DNA of 64,000 bases from Vanilla planifolia (lineage: Eukaryota; Streptophyta; Magnoliopsida; Asparagales; Orchidaceae): NCBI GenBank assembly GCA_023846275.1, contig JAIUJO010000960.1:186001-250000 (forward strand). Reading direction: 5' to 3'. Position numbers and translations under genes: made by a program. Positions 49,471 through 64,000 of this stretch are shown in pieces. The notes under the pieces were generated by a model. That model searched no databases, was not told the origin of the DNA, and worked only from the letters and a program-made list of their open reading frames with translations. The stretch's first letter is position 1, and every line of letters starts with the position of its first letter.

Positions 49471-51640
49471 AACAAAATATTTAATTGGTCAAAGCTTATT
49501 GAGATAACTCCAATCAATTTTGCTTTGTCCAAATTAAATGACATTTGGAAAATCGGGAATTACCTAGGTAAATGAGCTAACATAGCAAAAAATTACTATA
49601 TAAAAATATGATAAATTAAAAAAATATAATGTAAAAACAACAAAGTGATATAAAGGTCAAGAATGGTTAATTTAGAGTAACATATTAATTTTGTGAGAAA
49701 AACTTATTCCAAGAAACTAATGATATCCAATGTAAGAACCTTGAGTAATATAATAAGGTAGAGGTCAAAATGTCTCATAAAGCATGTCATGATAATTGAA
49801 AATAAAATACTTGAAAATATAAATTAAATCTATAAATTTGATACATGTAAATGAGAAAAGTTTAGTGATATATTATTTTGTTAACATCATGCTTCATTTG
49901 GAATTATAGTAAATTCCCAAATTAAATAGCCATAAATAATATTAAAATGCTATTAAATATTAAGTCAATTTTTATTAAAAATAAAATAAGATAAATTTAA
50001 ATAATGTAATATAACTAAACCCTAATGACATAAGGCTCACAAGAGTGGAGAATTAAAGTTTCATAATAATATAACAAAATTAATGTGATATTTTGAAATA
50101 AATCAGATAAATTGTATAGAAGAGTTATATTCAAATTAACAAAGTTGGTTGAGTGTCTCATTATTGAATACCAAATAAGTTATGAAGCATAATATTTTGC
50201 AAAAGAATTTTAAAACTATAGAAAGTAAAATATTTAAATATATAGTAATAAATATTTGATTACATAGGGCACACTGAGAGTAGTCTAATGAAACATGACC
50301 CATCTCAATCCAATCTTGTTTGGAAATATTGAGAATTATAAATATAAATAGTCATAAATAAAATAATTATGTATTTCAAATTTAAAAGAAATATACTAAA
50401 GTGATGTAAAGTGTACATTAGGTGAAATTTGGAGTGATTAAGTAAAATAATAAAAGAAAAAATTCTCATGAAATTAGATAAATTTTTGACAAAGTTGTAT
50501 TACGAGATACTACAAATATTAAGTGTAATTAGGTATTCATCAAAATACCTTGTAAATCATACCAACACCTTAGAAAATAAAATATTTAATCATATAAAAT
50601 AAATATTTATTTGATAGGGCTCATTGAAAAGAGTCCAATGACAATTCTTTTCAATTCCATTAGACCTCATTTGGAATTATTTAAAATTAAAAGTTACTTA
50701 CATAATAAAAAGGTATAAAGGGTTTTTTAATATTAAGTAAATAAGTATTAACACAAAAAGTTGATAAATTAAAGCAGTGAAATAAAAAAAACCAAAGAGG
50801 TCCAAAGTTTGCACGACAAGAGAAATAAACTTTCATGGTAATATAACTAAAATAACATGATAAACTACTAAATGAAGCACAATAAAAATAATCTCAAAAT
50901 GTACCCAAAACTATAAAAATGAAATGTTTTAAAATATGAAATTGATTATTTCATTGGTTGGAGTTCATCTAGACAAATCGATAATGTCCATTTCATCTCA
51001 ATAGGATATCATTAGAATTATTGTGAATTACAAAGTTAAATAACCATACATAGTAAAAGAATTGCTATTTTACTACTAGATAAATATATAATATGATTGA
51101 AATGAGGTAAATTAAAACTATTAATATACTCCAATCAAAGTGATGTAAAGTTCACTTGAGAGAAATTTTTTTTTTATTTTTTATAACTTAAGGAATGAAA
51201 AAAATACAGAAATGAGATAAGTTATATAGCAAAGCTAACTTTCATTATACTATGAAGTTCAATTGTGACATCCTTGATCTCAAAATCTGGTATAGATTGA
51301 AATGCATATAAAATGCAACAAAAGTTTTGAAAATAAAATATTCAAAAAAGTAAAATTTGATATTGAATTGCATAGAGCTCATTAATCTGAGTCAAACAAA
51401 ATCTTTTATCTTGATCAAACAATGTCTTAAAGACAATCAAATTTCCTAACTAAGTGGGCATAAATAATAAACAAATTATTATTTTATATTAATAAAATAT
51501 ATATTATAGTAAAAATGTGATAAATTAAAGCAGCACAACAAACCTAATCAAAATGATGTCAATGAGACACCAAGGAGAACTCCAGTTAATAAATAATATG
51601 ATATATTTGAAGGAAAAGATTTATTAACTAGAGAAAATTT

Positions 51641-51790
51641 ATTGAAGAAACTTGGTTTCCATAATGCAAAGAGGATTGTGAATAACAACCTCATCAGTCA
51701 AATAAGGTACAAAGTTTTTAAGAAAGTTCATTTCCATGATAGCAAAGAGATTAATGGTTACAACCTTAATAGTAAAATTAAGTAGTTCCT
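51641..51790. repeat. 75-bp partial-unit duplication
   Basis: The satellite passage tttccataatgcaaagagg at 51656 is repeated as tttccatgatagcaaagag at 51731, followed in both by related words (aacaacctcat / acaaccttaat). This lengthens the unit locally. Confidence 0.7.
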
Positions 51791-54760
51791 GAAATGTCAC
51801 ATAAAGAATACTAAAACCTTACAAAATAAAATATTTACAAAACAAAAGCAATAATTAACTAGAGGAAGCTCATGTAAATGAGTTTAATGATGTTTATTTC
51901 ATATCGATCAAACCTATTTTTTTTCATTACAACGAATTACAAATTTGTATAAGTGCACATAGTAATAAATTATTTTTAATACTAAGAAAATATATAATAA
52001 GACCAAAATATGAAAAATTAAAGCAATTTAATTTACCTAAATGAAAGCAATGTGAAGGCCATAGGAGAAGATTTATTATTTCATAGTGATATAACAATAT
52101 CAAATAAAAAAATTTTAAAAAAAGACAAACTAGAAATGAAATATCTCATAATGTATACAAAATTTCAATAGAAGAGTTTTTAAAAAAATGTAAGAATGTA
52201 TATTAAATTGAATATAGTTGATCAAAATGAGTCCGATAATATTTGTTTCCTCTTTTTAGACCTCATTTTGATTTACTATAAATTATAAAATAAATAGGAA
52301 AAAATAACAATAAAGTATTTTTTTCATATTTATTAAATCAATATTCAACTTATAATGAGATAGATTGAAATAAAGTAATATTTTGAAATACAACACATGT
52401 AAAGGTTACATTAACTAAGATTTAAAGTTACATAGTGGTAAACATAAATAAAAGAAAAACATTTGAAAAAAAAGATAAATTGAATGATAGAGTTTCATTT
52501 TAGTAAAGAAATCGAGCCTAATATTTTAGGTCATCAACTCAGGTGCAAAAGAAAATGTCTTGAAAACATGTAAAAAACATTAATAAAAAATAATAAAATA
52601 AAAATTATAATGGATAAAGCATGTTGAGATGACTACAACTACATTTCTTTCTACTAGATTGAAGTTTGGTTTAAGTATCTACAAATTACTAAAAAAATCA
52701 ACATAAAAAAATATATAGTAAAATCTTATTGTTATGAATATAGATTTTAAAGGTGAAAATTGATAAATTGAGATTATGTAATAAGATAAATCAAAGCAAT
52801 ATGAAGTTCTTGTGAGATGAGATTTAGAGTTAAAAGGTAATATAATTAACTCAGAACAACATAATTGTAAAAAGGACATAAAGTGCATAGGAAAACTATA
52901 TTCTAAGGTACTATGTAGAAATTAGAGAAAGTTTATTAGAAAGCTAAATTGCATAAGACAATGTTGATTGTGTATAATGTTCTTAATTGTTAAATTAGGT
53001 TTGAATTAAAATATCTCTCGAAGTGTGCCTAAGGTCATTTGATAAAGTATTTGCAAATATTAAGTTAAATTTTTAGTTTGATAGGTGTCCTTGAGATGGA
53101 TCCAAAGGTATTTAATTTGTCTCAATCACATCATGTATAATTTTTAGTAAATTATAAAATTAAATAAGAAAAATTAATATTAAATTATCCTTATAATATT
53201 AATTACAAAATATTAAAGTTGAAATGAGATAAAGGAAATTAATCTAATATATCCAAATCGAACACATGTAAATGTCACATGATAGGAGATTTATAGTTGT
53301 ACTGCAATGTAACAATTGAAAGACACAATTTTGAAGAAAAAAGAAAACTTGTTTGGTAAAGTTACCATCCAAGATATTAATGAGATCAATTGTAACATTC
53401 TCAATAAAGAATTCAAGTAATATACAAAATATTTAATAAAGTAACCAAAAAATATAGAAAAAAATTAAAATTGAATATTTAATCTGATAGAGCAAGTTCA
53501 AACAAGTATAACTATGTTTGTTTCATCTTGATCAAAGCTTGCTTTGAGAAAATATGAATTAAAAAAATAAATAAACATTAATAATAATAAATTATTATCC
53601 TAATAATAAGTAAATATGTATTAAAGTTGAAATAATATAAATTAAAATAATGCAGTAGAACAAATAAAAGTGATTGAAGGCCTACAATACTGTAGATTTT
53701 CAATTAACAAATAATATAAGCAAATTGAACATAAAAAACGAAATGTGATAAATATTAAATGAAAATTGTTGTGCAAGATTCTAAGAAGATCAACTATTAT
53801 ACCATTGACCATCACATCTAGTATTAATCAAAATGACTTGTAAAGCTTGCAAACAAATTTAAGAGAAAACTTTTTAAAATATAAGAAATGAAATTTTAAT
53901 TGAGTGGAACTATTCAAGATTGAAAATTACAAAAGTAATTAAACATAAATTAAAATTAATAATTTCTTAAAATATTATACAAATATATATTAAAACAAAA
54001 GTAAGGTAACATAATGGCAATAAAATACAACAATACCAAAGTGATGTAAAGGTTACATGAAAGAAGATTTAAAGTTTCATAGTAATAAAAGAAAATCAAA
54101 GCAAACGATTTGAAGAATTGAGATTAATTGTACATGACCAATTAATTCCAAGTTGATTAAGGGTGAAGTGTAACATCAAAAAATATTAAATAAGGCACAA
54201 AATAAAATGCCTTCTTTAAAGTGTGCCAAAGTGGTAAAAAATTAAACATTTAAAGATAAAAAGAGAATGTTTAATTATATGGTACCCATCTGGCAAAGTC
54301 CAAAGACTTCTGTTTCATCATGAGCTGACCTCATATTTTATTACTAATAATTTTCAAAGTAAATCAGCAAAAATAATGATAAACTATTATTTTTATTAAT
54401 TTAATAACTATTAAATAAAAATAATCGAAATTAAAGAAATATAATATAAGCAAATCATCAACATTTTAACATAACATGAGAGATAAAGTTTACCATAATG
54501 TTTGATTCAAATATGCTCAAGACAACGAGTGTAACATACATGATTATTAAATGAGGCATGAATTATAGTATTTTATTAGACACTGCAAGATACCAAGTAA
54601 AAAATATCTAAAATTATTAAAAATAATATTTAAATTGATAAAGCTCGTTCAAATTATTATGATGACCTTTATTCAAATTGATTATTCCTTATTTCAAATC
54701 ACAACAAAATTCAAAAACAAAAAATTAAATAATAAATTTTTTTTATAATTTTAATGTTTA

Positions 54761-54893
<133 letters not shown>

Positions 54894-57800
54894 ATAGCAA
54901 AATTAAAAATGCCAAAGCAATATAATACAATTAAATCAAAACAATGCGGATATATGAAAATCTAAGTTTAAAGTTCAAAAAATATATAAATTGTATAACA
55001 AAGTTGCTCTCCAAGATAGTTAAGGTTTCAACTATAACATAGTCAATAGTGAAATCATATATGAATGAAAAACGTCTTGTAAATTTTAACAAAACTCTTA
55101 AACAAATATTTAAAAATAATGAAAAAAAATAATTAATAAATGAAAAATGCTTATCAAGATGAGCCAAATGATATTTTTTATCTATTAATTGAACCTTTTT
55201 TTTACTAAAGTAAATAAGGATAAATAATAATATATTATAATTTTAATATAAAAGAAATATATAATAAAGATGAAATGAGATATATTGAAGAAATATAGTA
55301 TAACTAAATCAAAGTGATGTAAATATCACATGATATGAGATTTAGTATTACATTGCAATATAAAAAAGTTCAAAGTGAAACATTTGAACAAATGATATAA
55401 ACTATATGTGAATTTTGCATTCCATGATACAATGAATATTGGGTATAATGTTCTTAATCATTAATTTCTTTATTAATAAAATATGTCTTAAAACATTTTA
55501 GAAGAATGTAAAAAATATTTAAAAATATAAAAACAAATATCTAATTGCACAGACCTCATCAACATGACTCCAATAATGTTTGGTTTCTATATCTAGGACC
55601 TCCTTTAGAATTATAATGAATTTACATATTTAAGAACCATAAAAAATAATTATTATAATATAAAATAAATATAAATATCATAGTGAAAATGAGATAATTT
55701 AAATCAATATAATATAACCAAAGCAAACAAATGTGAACGTGACAAGAGAAGAGAATTAGAGTTTCATTGCAATATACTCAAATCTAAGTGAAACATTTAT
55801 AGAAGTGAAACAAATTGCATAAAATGTTACATTAAAAGATAGAAAGGTGATCAAATGTAACATATTTAATCATCAAATTTTGTATAAATTAAAATGTTTC
55901 ACAAACCTACCAAACCATTTGAAAATAAAAGATTCAAAATAATGAAAATGACTATTTGTACTAGTTTTAATGTTTTTCATATTGATCATACTTCCATTAA
56001 ATTAAATTATTATTTAAATAACTTGAAATTATAATATAAAATAAAAATATCAGATAAATTTAAGTAATTAAATATAACTAAATAAAAGAAGAAAATTGAC
56101 GAAATTAAGTAAAATGTATAGGAAACTTCTTTCCAAGATTCTGAGTAGATCGAGTGTAACATCATAGTTCATTAAATTTGTATGAACCAAAATTACTCGT
56201 AGAACATGCCAAAATCCTAGAAATTAAAAAAATTCAAAATTAGAAAAAAGTTATTGATAGAGCTCATCCATATGAGTCTGACAACATTTCTTTCTTCTCT
56301 ATTTAATGTCATTGGAATTACTATGAATTACATAATTAAGTAAGTAGAAATTAAAAATTTTATTCATTTAAAAATAAGAAAAAATAATGTTTAATTTGAA
56401 ATGACGTTAATAGTAATAATATAATATAACCAAAGTAATGCAATCTAAAGATAACCTAAGTGGAGAATTATTAATTCATTGTACTATAACAAAATTTATA
56501 AGAAATATTTTAAGAAATAGGATACATTTCATGAGAATCTGTCATTCCAAAAAACATAGGATGTGTAGTAGAACTTTCTTGATTAACAAATTTCATATGA
56601 TTCGAATTGTTTCATAAAGTATATTAAAATCTTACATTTTCATAAAATATAAAAAAGAATATTTCATTTGATAGAGCTCATTTAGATGAGTGCAAGAGGA
56701 TTTGCTACATCTAGTAAGACATCATTAAGATTTATTATGAACTACGTAAGTGTCAAATGATAGGATACTTAGACTATCACAATAATATAACCAAATTAAA
56801 ATAAAAAATTTAATGAAATATGATAAAATGTATCAGAACATTGCATTCCAACTTACGAAAATGATTGAGTGTAATATTCATGATCATCAAATAAGGTAGA
56901 AATAAAAATTCCATATAAGTTATTTCAAAAAATTTAAATATATAACGTTTAAAAATATTAAATTGAATGCTTACTTTAGTAGAACTTGACAACATAGGAT
57001 CATCAACATTTGCTTCATCTTTACTTGTTCACATTTAGAATTATTATGAATTACTAAATAGAAAAAAATAAATAACAAAAAAATATTATTTTAATATTAT
57101 GTACATAAAAAAATTAAAGTTGAAATTTGATAAATTGAAGCAAGTAATAAACCATATTTAAAGAATTATAAAGGCATATAAGAGAATATTTAGAGTTAAA
57201 AACAAATATAACAAAATAAGAAAAAAACTTGAAGAGATTGTGAAATTATTAGGAATGTTGAACTCAAAGGTTCTAAGTAGATTGAGTATAACATTCTCAA
57301 TCATCAAATCAAATATAAATCAAAATGACTTATAAAACATGCTAAAAGCTTAAAAAAGGCTTAATTGGATAGAGCACATCAAGATAAATCCAATGAGTTT
57401 ATTTCAACTCTACCAAATCTTATTCGGAATTTTTAGATTTAACAAAATTTAAAATTAATAAAGAATTAAAAAATTAATATTTTAATATTAATTAAAAAAG
57501 TATATGAAAATTTAGATGAGATAAATCGAAGTAATATATTATAACAAAAATAAGTAATGTAAATGTGACACAATTAAAGAATTATAGTCTCATAATAATA
57601 AAACTAAATCAGAGTGAAATATTCGACTAACTGGAAAACATAGTATTAGGAAGCCGTAATGAACAATAAGAAGTAGATTAAGTATAACAACCTCAACCAT
57701 CATGTTAGGTACATATACAAATGTAATGTCATTCGTGGAAAACTACAAACAACTTTTTGAAAATGTAAAATTGCATATTTAATTGGATGGTTCTTTTTCA

Positions 57801-59299
57801 AGTTAAGTTTGACAATGTTTATTTTCTCTTGATTAGATCTCATTTAAAATTACTATACATTTAAAAATTTAATAAACCTTATAATAACAAATTATTTTAT
57901 TAACTTTAAGTAAATAAATGTTAATGCAAAAATTCGAAAAATTGTTGTAATATAACATAATTGTAATAAAACAACAATGTAAAGTTCATAGATGAGGAGT
58001 TTATAGTTTCAAAGAAATGTAACCAATTGAAAGAAAAAAAATCTAAAAAAATACATAAGAAACTTAAGGATAATTACATTCATGATACAAAGAAGATCAC
58101 GTATAACATAGTTAATCACCAAATAATGTATTTATCAAAATATCTTTAAAAATGTGCCAAAGCATTCGCAAGTAAAATATTTAAAAATATGTAAAGGAAT
58201 TTTTAAGTAGATAATTTTCATTTAGAAAAGTCGTAAGAAAATTATTTCATCTTGATCATATCTTATAGAGAAAAACTTTGAATTATTAATCTAAGCACAA
58301 ATAAAACTAAATTATTTTATAGATACTACGTAAATATATATTAAAAAATTAAGAAGACAATTTAAATCTTTTGATATAACAAAATCAAAGATATTTAAAA
58401 GTTACATGATAGAAGATTTTTTTATGAAAGTAATATAAGAAAATGAAAGAAAAACAATTTAATAGATGAGATAATTTGGACTAAAAAGTTTCATTCTTAG
58501 ATTCTAAGGACATTCGGTGAAACATTCTTAATTATGAAATAACATATAATGCAAGTATCTAATGAAAAAAGTCAAGTTGTTGGAAAAGAAAATATTTCAA
58601 AAATATTAAAAAAATAGTTTTATATAACTCATTTAGATAAGTTCAATATTGTTTATTTTGTCTCTAAGGGACCTCATATTAAATTATTGCACATTACAAA
58701 AATAAATGCACCTAAATAATTATCAATTATTATTTTAATATTAAGTAAATACACAAATTTAAAATGAAGAAACTTTAAGAAATGCAATACACTAAAATGA
58801 AAGCGATGTAAAGCCTACATAAGGGAGTAGTCTTAGTTATCTGTTAATATAACAAAATCAAAGAAAAAAGTTTCAAAAGTTGGGGTAAATTATGCCAAAA
58901 TAGTTGCATTCTAATATACTAAGGAAATCGAGTGCAACATCCTTGATTGTAAATTCATGTAAATTTTGAAAGGTCTAGTAAAATAAAAAAATTGAGAAAA
59001 TAATTTTTAAAAATATAGAAATTAATACTTCATGGGATTGAAGTTTCTAAGACCAACTTAGCGACATATGTTTTGTTTTGATCAAACCTTAGTTTCAATT
59101 ACTTTTAATTATAAAAATTTAAAAAATAAATAATAATAAATTATTATTTTTGTACTAACTTAATACATAATACTGCTATAATAAAATAAATTAAAGAAAT
59201 GCAATGCAACAAAATAAAAGTTGTTTATAGTTAACATAAGATGAGAATTAGAGTTTTATAGGAATATAATTAAATTAAAGAAAAATCTTTGAAGAAAAT

Positions 59300-59625
59300 A
59301 AGACAAAATTTATGTTAAGTAGTATTACAAGATAGTATAGAGATCTAGTGTAACATTCTCGATCATCAAATTATGCACAAATCATAATGTCTCATGATGC
59401 AAGGCAAAATCTTGGAAAATAAAATTTTTAAAAAAAATAAAAGAAAAGTAAAAAAGTTTGAGAAATGAGAAATATGATATGGAAAAGTTTCATTCCTAGA
59501 TACAATTGAGATGCAATGAAGCTTCCTTGATCATTAAATCTTGTAATATTAAAAATGCCTCATAAAACATAGCAAAGCTTGAAGAAGATATTTAAAAGTT
59601 TGAAAATAAAAATTTCATTCGTTAG
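59300..59625. repeat. Enlarged satellite unit with duplicated middle
   Basis: The head-to-head distance here (about 59040 to 59625) is about 585 bp. The unit contains the later landmarks twice: gatctagtgtaacattc near 59342 and a second, degraded version ending in cttccttgatcattaaatc near 59521. An unequal exchange inside the unit is likely. Confidence 0.6.
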
Positions 59626-61008
59626 AGCTTATGGAGGTCAGTCCAAAGGCATTGGCTTCACCTTAATGAATCCTCATTTAAAATTACCATTAATTGCCAA
59701 AAAAATAAAGGTAAATAATAATAAATTTATATTTTAATATCAAGTAAATAAATAATATAGTTGTAAGAAGATAAATCAAAGAAATGTAATATAACAAAAT
59801 GAATGTTATATAAAGGTCACGTGGGGGAAGAACATGTTTTAAAAGAGTGAAACCAAATGATAATGAAACTTTCAAGAAATAAAATAAATAATCCAAAAAG
59901 GTAGCATTCCATGACAATATAGAGAGAGACTGCAACCTTCTTAATCATCAAATTAGGAAACAACTAAAAGGCCATGTAATGCATGCCAAAACCATAAAAA
60001 TAATTTATTTAAAAATATAAAATTAATTCAAAACATTTGAAGACAAAGATATGTATATGAAAAGTTGCATTCCTATACTATGGAGATCGAGTGTAAAATC
60101 CTTTGACTTTAAATCTAGTAAATTGTGAAATATATTGTAAAACATTACCAAAACATGAGAAAAAATATTTAAATAAATAGAAATTAACACTACATTGGAG
60201 CTCAACAATACTAGTATGAGGGCATCGGTTTTGTCTTAATCAAATCTCATTTGGAATTAGTACTTTTTACCAAATAAAAAATAATAGTTTATTGGTGTAA
60301 TATCAAGTAAACATATGAAAAGTTGTGATGAAATAAATTAAAGAAATATAATATATCAATGTGAAACTAATGTGATTGTCACATTTGAGGACAATTAGTG
60401 TTTTATAGGAATATAGAAAAATCAAAATTAACAATTTGAATAAATGAGACAAATTACATGAGAGACTATATTTGAAGATATTATAAACAACGAGAGTGAC
60501 ATTCTTGATCATCGAATTAAGTACAAATGAAAATTCCTTATAAATCATACCAAAACTCAAAAAAATAAAATAAAATATTTGAAAATATAAACATAAATAT
60601 CTTATTATATAAGACTCAATGAAACAAACTAATAATGTTTATTTTTCCTCGTTCTAACCTTATTTTGAATAACTATGACTTACAAAATAAATAAGCATAA
60701 ATGCTAGTATATTATCATTTTAAAATTAAGTAAATTCATAATAAAGCTAAAATGTAAAAAAATTGAAGTAATTTCATATAAAAGAATTAAAGTAATGAAA
60801 ATATACATAATGGAAGAATTACATTTTCACATTAAATAAAATAGCAAAATCGCAAAACATTTGAAAGAAAGAAATTTTATTTTCTAAACCTAGATTCCAA
60901 CATAGTAAAGGGATCATGTGTAACGTCCTTGATTATTAAATATGATAGAATAGAAATATCTTATTAAGAAAGCCAACACCATCCAAAATAAATTTTTTAA
61001 TAAATATT

Positions 61009-61011
<3 letters not shown>

Positions 61012-61051
<40 letters not shown>
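61012..61051. repeat. (TA)n microsatellite
   Basis: About 40 bp of pure TA alternation immediately before a satellite head word (gatagagttgatcaagatga). Confidence 0.97.
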
Positions 61052-61055
<4 letters not shown>

Positions 61056-64000
61056 AGATAGAGTTGATCAAGATGATTTCAAGGATGTTCATTTCATCTC
61101 CATATTATCTCACTTGGAATTGCTAAAAATTTCCAAAATAAATAAGCATAAGTAATAATAAATTATTATTTTAGTATTTAGAAAATAAATATTAAAGCTA
61201 AAGTTAGAAACATGTAAGTTTTGCAATGTTACCAAATTTAAACATTGAATCGAAATAAAACATGCAAAAATTCTTTCACCATATTTAGGCAAATGATTGG
61301 GAAAATCTTGATAAAACAAGTCTAAGGATATTAGTTTAAGTAAATATATATTAAAAAATGATGAAAATTGAAGCATTGCAATATAACTAAAAAATTTGAT
61401 TTAAATGATAAATGATGTGAGATTTAAACTTTCATAGAACAATAACAAAATAAAAAAAAATTAATGTAATGATATAAAATGTAGAAGAAAGTTGTATTCT
61501 ATGATTCTAAGAATTTCCAGAGTAAAGATGTATGAAAATAAAATATTTTTAATAAACAAAAAATTGAATATTTAATTTGTTAGAGCATGTTCAAATAAGT
61601 CCAACAGTTTTTGGTTCTCATTTTGACTTACTAAGAATTATGAAATTAAATAAGCACGAATACAAAAAATTATTACTTTAATATTAAAAAAATTAATAAT
61701 AAAACTAAAAATAAAGTTAAATTAAAGAAATAAATTATACCCAAATCATATGAGTGTATAGGTTACACAAGAAATGATTTAGGGTTTCATACTGATATAA
61801 TAAAATAAAACTAAAACATTTTGGCAAATTTTATGAAAAAGTTTGTTACCCACATATTTAAGGGATCAAATGTAATAACCTAGATCATCAAATGAGATAA
61901 AAATAAAAATGTATTTTAAAACATACAAAAATCCTAGAAAAAAATATTCAAAATAATAAAATTGAATAGTTAAATTAGATAGAGCTCATGATGAAAAGAT
62001 CAACGACTACTACTTATCCTCAACAAGTTGTAATATTGAATTAGTACAAGTAAATTAAGTAAAAAAATAATCATTAAATATTTCTAAATATTGACTATAA
62101 TTATGTATATAATATGGTTAAATTGAAATAAATTGAAGATCATAATCTAACCAAATCAAATACATGTAATGGTCACACAAGATGAGATTTAGAGTTACAT
62201 GGCAATAAACCCATATCATAGTAAAAATTTGGAAGAAATTGGATAAATTGTTCAGCAAATTTGGATCCCAATGTAATAAAGATATGGAGTTTAAGGTACT
62301 TAGTCATAAAATCAGACATGTACCAAAAGTGTCATAAAGAGTGACAAAATCATGAAAAATAAAATTTTTGAAAATAGAAAAATGATTATTTCTTTAGATA
62401 GTGCATGTTAAGAAGAGACCAATTAGGTGTATTTTGCCTCGATTGAACTTTGTTTGAACTTACTGACAATTACATAACAAAATAAACATAAATAATAAGA
62501 AATTATTTTTTAATATTAAGCATATAAATTTAAATATAAAGCTAAAAAGAGATAAACTGAAGAAACATAATATCACCAAAGCAAAAAAAAAATTTACAAA
62601 ATTGAGAAAAATTGTATAAGAAAGTTCATGTCCATTATATTTTTGTGATGGTGTGTAAAATCATAAATCATCAATTCTAGTAAAAATAGAAATGTGTTAT
62701 AAAAACTACTAAAACTCTAGAAAATAAAATATTTAAAAACATAAAACTTGTTACTTCAATAGATTGAGCAGGACGAGATTAGTGTAAGATATTTATTTTA
62801 TCTCGATCTAACTTATCGATGAATTACGACAAATTACCAAATTAAATATAAGTAAATAATAACATATTATATTTTAATATTTAATAAATGTTTATGAAAT
62901 TGGAAATGCGATAAATTTAAGAAAAGTAGTATAAATAAATCAAAGAGGTGCAAAGATTATAGGCATAAAGAGTCAAAGTTTTGTTAGAATATAAAAAAAT
63001 CAAATAAAAAATTTTGAAGAAATAAGATGAATTTTATAAGAAAGATAAACTTCAAAATAACACTACAATTATGTATAACATCTTAGATTATGAATTCTCA
63101 TAAAAGTAAAAATGTCTCGTGAAAATGCATAAACCTTAAAAAATATTATATTTAAAAATACAAAGTGAGTATTTAAATTTATATAGTCATTGACATGAGT
63201 GCAAGAAAGTCTGTTTCATCTTGATCTACAATCATTTAAAATTTATATTAATTATCAAAATAACAAGACACAAATAAAAATAAATTATCATTTAAGAATT
63301 AAATAAATATATAATAAACAAAAAAGAGACTAATTAGAGTAATATAAAATAATCAAATTAAAGAGATCGAAAAATCACTCGATAAGAGAATTAGTGCTTC
63401 AAAGTCATATGACAAAATTAGAGCAAAAACATTGAAAAAATGAAATAAGTTGTACTTGAAAACTGGAATAGAAGTTACAATAAGAAAAATTTTTATGTCT
63501 TCATTTATTAAATTTGATGCAAATGGAAACATCTCTTAAAGCATACTTTATAAAAACAAATATTTACAAATATTTAAAATATATATTGATTAGATAAAAC
63601 TCATTGTGGCAAGCCTAATGTGTTTGTTTTCTCTTTATTTAACCTTGTTTATAGTACAAAGAATTGCCAAAGTAAATAACCATAATGAACAATATAATAA
63701 ATTGAAGAAATATAATTTAAAGTTGAAATAAATTAAATTGAAGAAATGTAATTTATCCACATCAAAGTGATGCAAAGGTCATTTGTGAGGATACATATAT
63801 TTAAATTGTTATACAATGAAATCAGAGGAAAAAGTTTGAGAAACAAGACAAATTTAATGGTAAAGCTAAATTTCGAGATAGTAAGGAGATGAAGTATAAC
63901 ACCCTCGATTACAAAAATAAGATGTGAATAAAAGTGTCCCAAAAATCATTAAAAACCATGGAAAAAATTGTATAACTAAATATTTAATTTCATAGAGCTC

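Overview
This window has no convincing protein-coding gene. It is stacked repetitive DNA: low-complexity, strand-asymmetric and very A/T-rich outside the first 6.6 kb. The best taxonomic clue is a set of eleven decayed copies of 5S ribosomal RNA between 7.87 and 19.7 kb. They keep stretches typical of land-plant 5S (gagagtagta; ggatgggtgacc; aagtcctcaggttgcac), so I infer nuclear heterochromatin of a land plant, probably one with a repeat-rich genome. Species and chromosomal position cannot be told from the sequence.

Layout. (1) 1-6622: a degenerate (CA)n-type block whose + strand is A/C-rich and mostly alternates purine and pyrimidine. (2) About 6.64-20.6 kb: an old array of roughly 0.35-1.5 kb units. 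A full unit carries a 5S-like pseudogene, A/T-rich spacer and a pyrimidine-rich tract. Units point forward up to about 14.6 kb and backward after it, giving an inverted pair of arms; one small segment (about 10.26-10.69 kb) is inverted inside the forward arm. In the reverse arm the units are paired into a dimer of about 2.61 kb. (3) About 21.06-37.96 kb: three copies of a macro-repeat of about 5.7-6.0 kb, each an A/T-rich spacer followed by about 4 kb of almost pure purine (GA-rich) + strand. The third copy has an internal duplication of about 0.82-0.86 kb and a truncated end. (4) 37.96-64.0 kb: a highly diverged satellite of about 410 bp per unit, reversed up to about 42.63 kb and forward from there to the window end, with young (TA)n and (AC)n(AT)n microsatellites inserted.

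The 5S-like copies share a conserved downstream flank with a T6 run, the usual RNA polymerase III stop, but none is intact. Most CpG positions of the plant 5S consensus read TpG or CpA, which suggests long-term cytosine methylation and deamination. Long open frames are present, but they read through CA, CT/GA or A/T-biased repeat sequence and give monotonous Cys/Val/His/Thr or Leu/Ser/Phe-rich peptides, so I do not call them genes.

The most interesting element is the two-armed 5S-derived array. Next are the three-copy purine-strand macrosatellite and the roughly 410-bp satellite. Alignments were made by eye; period and identity values are approximate.
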